Below are positions 1 to 6,320 of a stretch of 8,090 nucleotides of DNA, in pieces. Numbering within the stretch: position 1 is the stretch's first letter; every line of letters begins with the position of its first letter. The stretch comes from Betaproteobacteria bacterium. Its GTDB lineage: Bacteria; Pseudomonadota; Gammaproteobacteria; Burkholderiales; Burkholderiaceae_C. Location of the stretch: assembly GCA_009923895.1 (NCBI GenBank), contig RFSP01000076.1:1-8090 (forward strand), written 5' to 3'. The position numbers and the translations under genes are program-made. The notes beneath the pieces are model-generated. The model did not search any database and was not told the DNA's origin. It saw only the letters and a program-made list of their open reading frames with translations.

Positions 1-289
1 ACAGGGTGACCTGCACTTGCAGTCCATGCTGGCGCAGCAGGGCCGCTGCATAGAGGCCATCGCCGCCATTGCCACCGGGCCCCGCCCACACATGGACGCG
101 CCGCGCTGCAGGCGCCAAGGCGATCAACCACCGGGCCACGCTGCTGCCCGCCCGCTTCATGAGGCTTTCCTCGCTTTCCAGAGCGCGTGACGCTTGCTCC
201 ACCTGCCGTGTGTGCGACGCGGTCCACAGCCTCCATTCGTGTTGGGGGTCGACGAGCGTCACAGAAGGTGACCATCGGATCGCTTCCAT
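1..289 (-). CDS. nnr: NAD(P)H-hydrate epimerase domain protein, 5' part only
   Basis: The - strand frame is open from an ATG at 287-289 to the window edge, giving 96 codons; the rest lies outside. Residues 70-78 read GPGGNGGDG, matching the GPGNNGGDG-type glycine-rich loop of the YjeF N-terminal (NAD(P)HX epimerase) family. It is preceded by the usual helix region with SLMKRAGSSVA (residues 42-52). The family epimerises damaged R-NAD(P)HX so that a dehydratase can repair it. In many bacteria, including E. coli Nnr, the epimerase is fused to a C-terminal ADP-dependent dehydratase; whether that is so here cannot be seen. The family's GPGNNGGDG has one N replaced by G. No clear Shine-Dalgarno precedes the ATG, so a start a few codons away is possible. 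The gene is divergent from rpsB, and the rpsB promoter overlaps its first codons. Confidence 0.88.
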   Translation of the reverse strand, partial: MEAIRWSPSVTLVDPQHEWRLWTASHTRQVEQASRALESEESLMKRAGSSVARWLIALAPAARRVHVWAGPGGNGGDGLYAAALLRQHGLQVQVTL

Positions 290-297
290 GCTAGAAT
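268..297 (+). promoter_or_regulatory. Predicted sigma70-type promoter for the rpsB operon
   Basis: A strong -10 box TAGAAT lies at 292-297 and is preceded by TG one base upstream (TGCTAGAAT, 289-297), an extended -10. A -35-like GTGACC at 268-273 (4 of 6 to TTGACA) is separated from it by 18 bp. The expected transcription start is about 304, giving a leader of about 116 nt before rpsB. The -35 box lies inside the first codons of the divergent nnr gene. The call comes from sequence match only. Confidence 0.65.
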
Positions 298-303
298 CCC
301 AAA

Positions 304-419
304 GTTTGCCCTGATTTCAGGGCTGACAAATCACAGTCCCGGCCGCCGACTGGTGTCACAGGAGTTCACAGCTCCTTTGATCTGCGCCGGGTTCTCAGAT
401 TCAACCATCGGAGTCAGTC
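304..419 (+). promoter_or_regulatory. rpsB 5' leader with nested stem-loops, possible S2 autoregulatory region
   Basis: This non-coding stretch between the predicted transcription start and the rpsB ATG contains three pairings seen directly. A hairpin GCCCTG/CAGGGC sits at 308-313/318-323. A long-range stem CCCGGC/GCCGGG pairs 338-343 with 386-391. Inside that stem is a hairpin AGGAG/CTCCT at 360-364/372-376, extended by a U-G pair. The CTCC at 372-375 could instead pair with the rpsB Shine-Dalgarno GGAG at 410-413. In E. coli, S2 represses its own mRNA through a structured leader, so a similar role is plausible here. Whether this leader belongs to that RNA family cannot be told by eye. Confidence 0.4.
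308..323. repeat. Near-perfect inverted repeat between nnr and rpsB
   Basis: GCCCTGA (308-314) and TCAGGGC (317-323) are perfect inverted copies around a 2-bp centre. On DNA this is a dyad just downstream of the predicted rpsB transcription start. In RNA it forms a 6-bp stem with an ATTT loop on either strand. No T-tract follows on either side, so it does not look like an intrinsic terminator. It could be a protein-binding dyad or a 5' stabilising hairpin; the role is unknown. Confidence 0.5.
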
Positions 420-1163
420 ATGTCAATATCCATGCGCGAAATGCTGGAGGCGGGCGTTCATTTTGGACACCAAACCCGTTTCTGGAATCCCAAGATGGCC
501 CCTTACATCTACGGCCATCGCAACAAAATTCACATCGTCAACCTCGAGAAGACGCTTCCGCTCTTCAATGAGGCCATGAAGTTCGTGCGCAACCTCGCTG
601 CGCGGCGCGGCACGATTTTGGTCGTGGGCACCAAGCGGCAAGCCCGTGAAGTGGTGGCCCAGGAGGCCCGGCGTTGCGGCATGCCCTTTGTGGACCAGCG
701 TTGGCTGGGCGGCATGCTCACCAACTTCAAGACGGTCAAGGGTTCTTTGAAGAAGCTCAAGGACATGCAGGCCACCAAGGAGTCGGGTGGCGAGCCCTTG
801 ATCAAGAAAGAGGCCTTGCTGTTTGATCGCGAGTTGGCCAAGTTGGAGAAGGACATTGGCGGCATCCAGGACATGAATGCCTTGCCGGATGCCATCTTTG
901 TCATCGATGTGGGCTATCACAAGATTGCCGTGGCCGAGGCCAACAAGTTGGGCATTCCCGTGATCGGTGTGGTCGACACCAACCATTCACCCGAAGGCGT
1001 TCAGTACGTCATTCCTGGCAACGATGACTCGGCCAAGGCCGTGGCTTTGTATGCCCGCGCCATTGCTGATGCGGTGCTCGAGGGCAAGAACAACGCCGTG
1101 GCCGAGGTGGTGGCGGCAGCCGGGGAAGGCGACGAATTCGTCGAAGTCAGCGAAGACGCTTGA
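420..1163 (+). CDS. rpsB: 30S ribosomal protein S2
   Basis: S2 is a structural protein of the small ribosomal subunit, located near S1 and the mRNA exit side. The 247-residue product has the hallmark N-terminus with EAGVHFGHQTRFWNPKM (residues 10-26), QRWLGGMLTNFKTV (93-106), LPDAIFVID (155-163) and IPGNDDSAKAV (198-208). It ends in the usual acidic tail. Its length is close to E. coli S2 (241). The ATG at 420 has a Shine-Dalgarno GGAG at 410-413 with 6-nt spacing, which favours it over the internal ATG at 432. It is the first gene of the cluster and is followed by tsf after 76 nt, the classical rpsB-tsf pair. Confidence 0.98.
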   Translation: MSISMREMLEAGVHFGHQTRFWNPKMAPYIYGHRNKIHIVNLEKTLPLFNEAMKFVRNLAARRGTILVVGTKRQAREVVAQEARRCGMPFVDQRWLGGMLTNFKTVKGSLKKLKDMQATKESGGEPLIKKEALLFDRELAKLEKDIGGIQDMNALPDAIFVIDVGYHKIAVAEANKLGIPVIGVVDTNHSPEGVQYVIPGNDDSAKAVALYARAIADAVLEGKNNAVAEVVAAAGEGDEFVEVSEDA

Positions 1164-1172
1164 TCTTTTGCG

Positions 1173-1212
1173 GGGCGGCCCGGCAAGGTCTTCAGGGCCT
1201 TTCCAGCCGCCC
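1173..1212 (+). promoter_or_regulatory. GC-rich stem-loop in the rpsB-tsf spacer
   Basis: GGGCGGC (1173-1179) can pair perfectly with GCCGCCC (1206-1212), with a G-U pair possible outside. The 26-nt loop contains a smaller AAGG/CCTT pairing (1185-1188/1198-1201). No T-run follows, so a full intrinsic terminator is unlikely. Such a stem could tune the S2 to EF-Ts ratio by partial attenuation or mRNA processing. The pairing is seen; the role is inferred. Confidence 0.4.
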
Positions 1213-1239
1213 TTGCGTCATCAGTTTGGAGATTTGAGA

Positions 1240-2130
1240 ATGGCTGCAATTACTGCGAGCATGGTGGGTGAACTGCGTGCGAAGACCGACGCCCCCATGA
1301 TGGAATGCAAGAAGGCGCTGACCGAGGCCGATGGCGACATGGCCCGGGCCGAAGAGATCTTGCGCGTGAAGTTGGGCAACAAGGCCGGCAAGGCGGCAGC
1401 CCGGATCACCGCCGAGGGTGTGGTGTCTGCTTTCGTTGAGGGATCCACAGGCGCGTTGGTGGAAGTCAACTGCGAAACCGACTTCGTGTCCAAGAACGAT
1501 TCCTTCCTGGCTTTCACAAAGTCCTGTGCCGAGCTGGTGGCCAAGAAGGCCCCCGCAGACGTGGCCGCCTTGGGAGCGCTGCCGCTGAGCCAGGACGGAT
1601 TTGGCCCCACGGTGGAAGACGTGCGCAAAGGCCTCATCGGAAAGATTGGCGAGAACATGACCGTTCGCCGTTTTCAGCGTTACACCGGTTCGTCGTCGCT
1701 GGCCTACTACCTGCACGGCACCCGCATTGGTGTGATGGTGGAGTACACCGGAGACGCTGCAGCGGCCAAGGACACGGCCATGCACGTCGCGGCGATGAAA
1801 CCGGTGGCCCTGTCTTCGGCGGACGTGCCGGCCGATTTGGTGGAGCGTGAGCGGCGTGTGGCTGCCGAGAAGGCTGCGGAGTCGGGCAAACCCGCTGAAA
1901 TCGCTGCCAAGATGGTGGAAGGCTCTGTGCAGAAGTACCTCAAGGAGGTGTCTTTGTTCAACCAGCCCTTTGTCAAGAACGACAAACAGACGGTGGAGCA
2001 AATGCTCAAGGCCGCTTCGACCACCGTCAAGGCTTTCACCCTCTATGTGGTGGGTGAGGGGATTGAGAAGAAAGTGGACGACTTTGCGGCCGAAGTGGCC
2101 GCTCAGGTGGCCGCAGCAAAGGGTCAGTAA
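1240..2130 (+). CDS. tsf: Elongation factor Ts
   Basis: EF-Ts is the guanine-nucleotide exchange factor that releases GDP from EF-Tu in the cytoplasm. The 296-residue product opens with a UBA-like N-terminal domain containing KTDAPMMECKKAL (residues 15-27). It has VNCETDFVSKND (76-87), carrying the Asp81-Phe82 pair equivalent to the E. coli TDF residues that wedge into EF-Tu. The core then contains LHGTRIGVMVEYTG, AMHVAAMKP and PFVKNDKQTVEQML, all family motifs. The ATG at 1240 is chosen because GGAG at 1228-1231 lies 8 nt upstream and the N-terminus aligns with the family. The frame stays open further upstream into rpsB, but that part is not EF-Ts-like. The length is slightly above E. coli (283). 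Confidence 0.97.
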   Translation: MAAITASMVGELRAKTDAPMMECKKALTEADGDMARAEEILRVKLGNKAGKAAARITAEGVVSAFVEGSTGALVEVNCETDFVSKNDSFLAFTKSCAELVAKKAPADVAALGALPLSQDGFGPTVEDVRKGLIGKIGENMTVRRFQRYTGSSSLAYYLHGTRIGVMVEYTGDAAAAKDTAMHVAAMKPVALSSADVPADLVERERRVAAEKAAESGKPAEIAAKMVEGSVQKYLKEVSLFNQPFVKNDKQTVEQMLKAASTTVKAFTLYVVGEGIEKKVDDFAAEVAAQVAAAKGQ

Positions 2131-2155
2131 AGCCTGAGTAAATCCCCAGTGGAGC

Positions 2156-2178
2156 CTCCCACGGCCGCCACTTGGGAG
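2156..2178 (+). promoter_or_regulatory. Small stem-loop in the tsf-pyrH spacer
   Basis: CTCCCA (2156-2161) pairs with TGGGAG (2173-2178) around an 11-nt loop, in the 89-nt gap between tsf and pyrH. AGTGG upstream (2148-2152) is complementary to CCACT (2168-2172) in the loop, so an H-type pseudoknot is formally possible. No T-tract follows. A weak -10-like TACACT (2181-2186) lacks a convincing -35. This may be spacer structure only. Confidence 0.25.
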
Positions 2179-2219
2179 ATTACACTCTGGTCACTTTGGC
2201 ATTTCCAGGGGGTTGCCGC

Positions 2220-2930
2220 ATGCCGGCCTACCAGCGCATCTTGCTCAAACTCTCCGGCGAAGCCCTGATGGGCGACGACGCTTATGGCATCAACCGTGCG
2301 ACCATCGTGCGCATGGTGCAAGAGGTCAGGGAGGTCACCCAGTTGGGGTGCGAGGTGGCGGTGGTCATTGGCGGCGGCAACATCTTCAGAGGGGTGGCCG
2401 GCGGCTCCGTGGGCATGGACCGCGCGACGGCCGACTACATGGGGATGTTGGCCACGGTCATGAACTCCCTGGCCCTGGCCGACACCATGCGCCAGGAAGG
2501 CATGACAGCCCGTGTCATGTCGGCCATTGGGATTGAACAGGTGGTGGAGCCTTATGTGCGCCCCAAGGCACTCCAGTACCTGGAAGAAGGCAAGATCGTC
2601 ATCTTTGCGGCTGGCACGGGGAACCCGTTTTTCACGACCGACACAGCTGCCGCCTTGCGGGGTGCCGAAATTGGTGCCCAGGTGGTCCTCAAAGCCACCA
2701 AGGTCGATGGCGTCTATTCGGCAGACCCCAAGAAAGATCCGAGCGCCAAGCGGTATTCCTCCATCACGTTTGACGAAGCGATCTCCAGAAACCTTCAGGT
2801 CATGGATGCGACGGCGTTTGCCCTTTGCCGAGACCAAAAACTTCCTGTCAAAGTGTTTTCCATTTTCAAGCCTGGTGCGTTAAAGCGTGTGGTGCAAGGG
2901 GAAGACGAAGGCACCTTGGTTCATGTGTGA
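2220..2930 (+). CDS. pyrH: UMP kinase (uridylate kinase)
   Basis: PyrH phosphorylates UMP to UDP with ATP, feeding pyrimidine nucleotide synthesis. It is a hexameric cytoplasmic enzyme of the amino-acid-kinase fold, unrelated to eukaryotic UMP/CMP kinases. The 236-residue product shows ILLKLSGEAL (7-16, phosphate-binding Lys10), VVIGGGNIFRG (48-58), ADYMGMLATVMNS (71-83) and FAAGTGNPFFTTDTAAA (129-145). It also has the KATKVDGVYSADP segment. The ATG at 2220 is preferred because AGGGGG at 2207-2212 sits 7 nt upstream and the protein then begins as in the family (E. coli 241 aa). An upstream in-frame TTG at 2172 would add 16 residues of spacer-like sequence. It is followed by frr after 23 nt. 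Confidence 0.97.
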   Translation: MPAYQRILLKLSGEALMGDDAYGINRATIVRMVQEVREVTQLGCEVAVVIGGGNIFRGVAGGSVGMDRATADYMGMLATVMNSLALADTMRQEGMTARVMSAIGIEQVVEPYVRPKALQYLEEGKIVIFAAGTGNPFFTTDTAAALRGAEIGAQVVLKATKVDGVYSADPKKDPSAKRYSSITFDEAISRNLQVMDATAFALCRDQKLPVKVFSIFKPGALKRVVQGEDEGTLVHV

Positions 2931-2953
2931 GTGTTCAAGCCAGCAACAGAGCT

Positions 2954-3520
2954 ATGTCCACAACAATTGTTGATATCAAGAAGACCGCCGAGACCAAGAT
3001 GGCCAAGTCCATTGAGTCTTTGAAGGCTGAGTTGCAAAAGATTCGCACCGGTCGGGCCCATCCGGGCATCCTGGACCAGGTGCATGTGGACTATTACGGG
3101 TCCATGGTGCCCATCAGCCAAGTGGCCAATGTGTCGCTTTTGGACGCGCGCACCATCAGCGTTCAACCTTGGGAAAAGGGCATGGGCCCCAAGATTGAAA
3201 AGGCCATTCGCGAATCCGACCTGGGCCTCAATCCTTCGGCGCAAGGCGATTTGCTTCGCGTGCCCATGCCCGCGTTGACCGAGGAGCGCCGGCGGGATTT
3301 GACCAAGGTGGTTCGCCACGCGGGCGAGGAATGCAAGGTGGCGGTGCGCAATTTGCGTCGCGAAGCCAACGACCACCTCAAGAAGCTTGTCAAAGAGAAG
3401 TTGGCGTCCGAAGACGAGGAGCGTCGGTCCCAAGAAGACGTTCAGCGTCTGACCGATCGCGTGGTGGCCGAGGTGGACCGCTTGGTCCAGGGCAAAGAAG
3501 CCGAAGTGTTGGCGGTTTGA
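2954..3520 (+). CDS. frr: Ribosome recycling factor
   Basis: RRF acts with EF-G to split post-termination ribosomes from mRNA. The 188-residue product (E. coli 185) has the family pattern throughout. It shows KIRTGRAHPGILD (29-41), VDYYGS (45-50), SDLGLNPSAQGDLLRVPMPALTEERRRDLTK in overlapping order from residue 88, and VRNLRREAND (131-140). The last contains Arg132 and Arg135, equivalent to functional E. coli Arg129 and Arg132. The C-terminus has SEDEERRSQEDVQRLTD (152-168). It forms a long three-helix bundle with an inserted beta domain. The ATG at 2954 matches the family start; the Shine-Dalgarno is weak (AGAG at 2948-2951, very close), so reinitiation after pyrH may help. The frame continues upstream inside pyrH, but that part is not RRF-like. 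Confidence 0.97.
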   Translation: MSTTIVDIKKTAETKMAKSIESLKAELQKIRTGRAHPGILDQVHVDYYGSMVPISQVANVSLLDARTISVQPWEKGMGPKIEKAIRESDLGLNPSAQGDLLRVPMPALTEERRRDLTKVVRHAGEECKVAVRNLRREANDHLKKLVKEKLASEDEERRSQEDVQRLTDRVVAEVDRLVQGKEAEVLAV

Positions 3521-3536
3521 GGCAGGTGGACTGAAC

Positions 3537-4265
3537 GTGGACCGTCATTCGCCAATTCCGAGGCATGTGGCACTGGTCATGGACGGCAACGGCCGTTGGG
3601 CGCAGCAGCGATACATGCCCCGGTTTTTCGGACACAAGGCCGGGGTGGACGCGTTGGTCAAGGCGGTCAATTTGTTCGCTGACCGCGGAGTGGAATACCT
3701 CAGCGTCTTCGCTTTTTCGTCTGAAAACTGGAAGCGCCCCTACGACGAAGTGTCGGGTCTGATGGGGTTGGTGTTGGTGGCCGTGTCCAAATACATCACC
3801 AAGATGGCGGCTGACGGCATCCGCATTCGGATTGTGGGGGATCGCTCCCGGGTCTCGGACCGCTTGTTGGCCGCTTGGGACGAGGCAGAGCGCTTGACTG
3901 CAGACAATCGCCGACTCCACTTGACCGTGGCTTTCAATTACGGCGGACGATGGGACGTGACCCAAGCCTGCCAAAAAGCCATGGCCGACGGCGTGAAGGC
4001 CGCCGACCTGACCGAAGAGGTCTTGGCCCAATACATGGCCTTTCACTTTGCTCCCGACCCAGACCTGTTCATCCGCACGGGTGGTGAGATGCGGATCAGC
4101 AACTACATGCTGTGGCAGTCGGCCTATACCGAGCTCTATTTCACCGAATGCCTGTGGCCGGACTTTGATGCGGTGCAGATCGATCGGGCGCTTGCCGCCT
4201 TTGCGGGTCGGGACAGACGGTTTGGCAGCATTCCCGCTGCGCAGACCTTGAGTGCGGGCGACTGA
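3537..4265 (+). CDS. uppS: Undecaprenyl diphosphate synthase (cis-prenyltransferase)
   Basis: UppS adds eight isopentenyl units in cis to farnesyl diphosphate, making the C55 carrier-lipid precursor for peptidoglycan and O-antigen. The 242-residue product shows HVALVMDGNGRWA (10-22) with catalytic Asp16. It has GHKAG (32-36), FAFSSENWKRP (58-68), NYGGRWD (134-140), IRTGGEMRISNYMLWQ (179-194) and the YTELYFTECLWPDF segment with Glu199. All key residues of the family are present. The GTG at 3537 is chosen because AGGTGG at 3523-3528 lies 8 nt upstream and the conserved block begins within ten residues; no nearby ATG fits better. The gene starts 16 nt after frr. Its isoprene substrate comes from the pathway that dxr, two genes downstream, initiates. 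Confidence 0.97.
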   Translation: MDRHSPIPRHVALVMDGNGRWAQQRYMPRFFGHKAGVDALVKAVNLFADRGVEYLSVFAFSSENWKRPYDEVSGLMGLVLVAVSKYITKMAADGIRIRIVGDRSRVSDRLLAAWDEAERLTADNRRLHLTVAFNYGGRWDVTQACQKAMADGVKAADLTEEVLAQYMAFHFAPDPDLFIRTGGEMRISNYMLWQSAYTELYFTECLWPDFDAVQIDRALAAFAGRDRRFGSIPAAQTLSAGD

Positions 4266-4272
4266 GCACTGC

Positions 4273-5136
4273 ATGTTGCGTCAGCGCATACTGACTGCGG
4301 TTGTCTTGCTGGCGCTTTTTCTCCCTTCGTTGTTTGCCGCCTCGCCTTGGCCTTTTTGGGGCTTCACGGGTGTCATGATGCTTGCAGCCGGCTGGGAGTG
4401 GGGGCGCTTGAACGGGATGCTGGGGCTGCGCCCATGGACCTTGGGACTCCTGACGGTGAGCCTCGCAGCGGTGATTTTCCAGTGGGGTGCCTGGCTGCCC
4501 TCCATCGACCAAAGAACGGGACTGTGGAGCGGCATGACCTTGGCGTGGGTGGTGCTGGGGCCTGCTGCACTTCGAGGAGGGCCCGCTGCGTGGGCCCGTT
4601 TGACACCGGCCGTTCGTTTGGCTCTGGGGGTGTGGCTTCTTGCTTTGGCCTGGTTGGCCATGCTGGGCGCCCGCGAACGGGGACTGAATTTCTTGTTGTC
4701 GGTGTTTTGTCTGGTCTGGGTGGCCGACAGCGCGGCTTACCTGGGAGGGCGTCTTCTGGGCCGTCACAAGCTGGCGGTGACCATCAGCCCAGGAAAAACT
4801 TGGGAGGGTGCCATCAGTGGGGCCTTGGCCGTGACAGCGTTGGCCATTGCTTGGGCCACCTGGATCGATGGCACCGCATGGGTGGACGGCACCAGTGTCT
4901 TTGGCACTCTGCAAACGCACCTGGGACGATTGAATATGGTGTTGGCGTGCTGGGCATTGACGGCGATGGCCGTGGTGGGGGATTTGTTTGAGTCCTTGCT
5001 CAAACGCAGCGTGGGGGCCAAGGACTCCAGCGCCTTGCTGCCAGGACATGGCGGTGTCTTGGATCGCATCGATGCATTGCTTCCAGTTTTTCCTACGGCG
5101 CTGGCACTTTGCACCCTGGCGGAGTTTTGGAAATGA
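4273..5136 (+). CDS. cdsA: Phosphatidate cytidylyltransferase (CDP-diacylglycerol synthase)
   Basis: CdsA is an inner-membrane enzyme that converts phosphatidic acid and CTP to CDP-diacylglycerol, the branch point for all phospholipids. The 287-residue product (E. coli 285) is very hydrophobic with multiple membrane helices. It has SPGKTWEGAISG (172-183) and the complete C-terminal signature from residue 241. That signature runs SLLKR, then KDSSALLPGHGGVLDRID, with Asp251, Asp264 and Asp267. The start MLRQRILTAVVL is typical, so the ATG at 4273 is preferred over a GTG at 4252 inside uppS. No clear Shine-Dalgarno precedes it, and the uppS stop is only 7 nt away, which suggests translational coupling. 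Confidence 0.96.
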   Translation: MLRQRILTAVVLLALFLPSLFAASPWPFWGFTGVMMLAAGWEWGRLNGMLGLRPWTLGLLTVSLAAVIFQWGAWLPSIDQRTGLWSGMTLAWVVLGPAALRGGPAAWARLTPAVRLALGVWLLALAWLAMLGARERGLNFLLSVFCLVWVADSAAYLGGRLLGRHKLAVTISPGKTWEGAISGALAVTALAIAWATWIDGTAWVDGTSVFGTLQTHLGRLNMVLACWALTAMAVVGDLFESLLKRSVGAKDSSALLPGHGGVLDRIDALLPVFPTALALCTLAEFWK

Positions 5137-6320
5137 TCCAGCGGATTTGCATTCTGGGCTCCACCGGGTCGATCGGTGTGAACACCTTGGATGTGGCCGA
5201 TCGGCATCCCGACCGGTTTGAGGTGTTTGGACTGACCGGACATCGCAGGATGTCTGAGCTGGCGCAGCAGTGCGCGCGATTCAAACCGAAGATTGTGGTG
5301 GTCCCCGATGCCAAAGCGGCCCAGGACTTCTCCCATCATTTGGCCGACCGCAGTCCCCGAACCGAGGTCTGGATCGGGCCCGAAGCTCTGGTGCGGCTGG
5401 CCAGCGCGCCCGAGGTGGACGTGGTCATGGCAGCCATTGTGGGTGCTGCGGGCCTGCGACCTTGCATGGCAGCGGCTCGCGCGGGCAAGAAGCTGCTCCT
5501 GGCCAACAAAGAAGCCTTGGTGGTCGGCGGCGGCCTGTTCATGCAAGCCGTGGAGGAGGGGGGCTGCACCCTGGTGCCGATCGACAGCGAGCATTCGGCG
5601 ATTTTTCAATGCTTGCCTGAAGATCGTGCTGCGTGGGAGCGGCGCATTGACCATATTGTGTTGACCGCCTCAGGGGGGCCGTTTCGCCAGCGTGACCCGT
5701 CGTCGTTGGGTGAGGTCACCCCGCAAGAGGCTTGCGCCCATCCCAACTGGGTGATGGGGCAAAAGATTTCGGTCGACTCGGCCACCATGATGAACAAGGC
5801 TCTCGAGGTGATTGAGGCCCGGTGGCTCTTCAATTTGTCGACCGACCGTATCAAGGTGGTCATCCACCCACAAAGCATCATCCACTCCATGGTGGTGTGC
5901 CGTGACGAGTCGGTGTTGGCGCAACTGGGGACGCCGGACATGCGCGTGCCCATCGCCTACGGCATGTTCCATCCAGAAAGATTGGAAAGCGGGGCCTCGC
6001 GGCTCGATTTTATGAAGCTCAAGGCCCTGACCTTTGAAGAAGCCGATGACCTGCGATTCCCCGGTCTGAAGTTGGCCTACCAAGCATTGGAGGCCCCCAT
6101 GGGTGCCTGCGCGGTGATGAATGCGGCCAATGAAGAGGCCGTGGCTGCGTTTTTGCGGCGCGACATTCGATTCACGCATATTCACGAGGTCAACCGTCGT
6201 ACTTTGGAAGGACTGGCCGGCTCCTGGCGCACGCCGACCGCGATTGACGATCTGTTGGAGTTGGATGGGCAGGCCCGGCGATTTGCCGCCCAGGTGGTCA
6301 AGGGTCTGGCACAACAATGA
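5133..6320 (+). CDS. dxr: 1-deoxy-D-xylulose 5-phosphate reductoisomerase
   Basis: Dxr (IspC) catalyses the first committed MEP-pathway step, converting DXP to MEP with NADPH and a divalent metal; it is the target of fosmidomycin. The 395-residue product (E. coli 398) has the NADPH-binding ILGSTGSIGVNTL (7-19) and LLANKEALV (122-130). It has PIDSEHSAIFQCL (149-161) with metal ligands Asp151 and Glu153, TASGGPFR (178-185), and HPNWVMGQKISVDSATMMNK (203-222). Glu228, in VIEARW, is the third ligand, and PIAYGM (273-278) follows. The ATG at 5133 overlaps the cdsA stop in an ATGA and has GGAG at 5121-5124. An ATG eight codons upstream is disfavoured because the Rossmann strand should begin almost at once. 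Confidence 0.97.
   Translation: MIQRICILGSTGSIGVNTLDVADRHPDRFEVFGLTGHRRMSELAQQCARFKPKIVVVPDAKAAQDFSHHLADRSPRTEVWIGPEALVRLASAPEVDVVMAAIVGAAGLRPCMAAARAGKKLLLANKEALVVGGGLFMQAVEEGGCTLVPIDSEHSAIFQCLPEDRAAWERRIDHIVLTASGGPFRQRDPSSLGEVTPQEACAHPNWVMGQKISVDSATMMNKALEVIEARWLFNLSTDRIKVVIHPQSIIHSMVVCRDESVLAQLGTPDMRVPIAYGMFHPERLESGASRLDFMKLKALTFEEADDLRFPGLKLAYQALEAPMGACAVMNAANEEAVAAFLRRDIRFTHIHEVNRRTLEGLAGSWRTPTAIDDLLELDGQARRFAAQVVKGLAQQ

Noticed and set aside
69..314. 81-codon + strand frame at the left edge
   Set aside because: It is the shadow of the - strand nnr gene, which carries the diagnostic GPGGNGGDG loop.
423..986. Long open frame on the - strand opposite rpsB
   Set aside because: It is antisense to a clear S2 gene, and its His/Gly/Leu-rich product is typical of shadow frames in GC-rich DNA.
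967..1239. Upstream extension of the tsf frame into rpsB
   Set aside because: The extension is rpsB read out of frame; EF-Ts homology and the Shine-Dalgarno both begin at 1240.
1192..2001. 269-codon open frame on the - strand opposite tsf
   Set aside because: It mirrors the codon bias of tsf, has no recognisable motif and no independent promoter or ribosome-binding site.
2181..2186. TACACT as a -10 box for a pyrH promoter
   Set aside because: There is no credible -35 at suitable spacing and no extended -10; it is too weak to annotate.
3390..5654. Three long overlapping - strand frames (about 294-302 codons each) opposite frr, uppS, cdsA and dxr
   Set aside because: All lie fully antisense to confidently identified genes and overlap each other; their composition is shadow-like.
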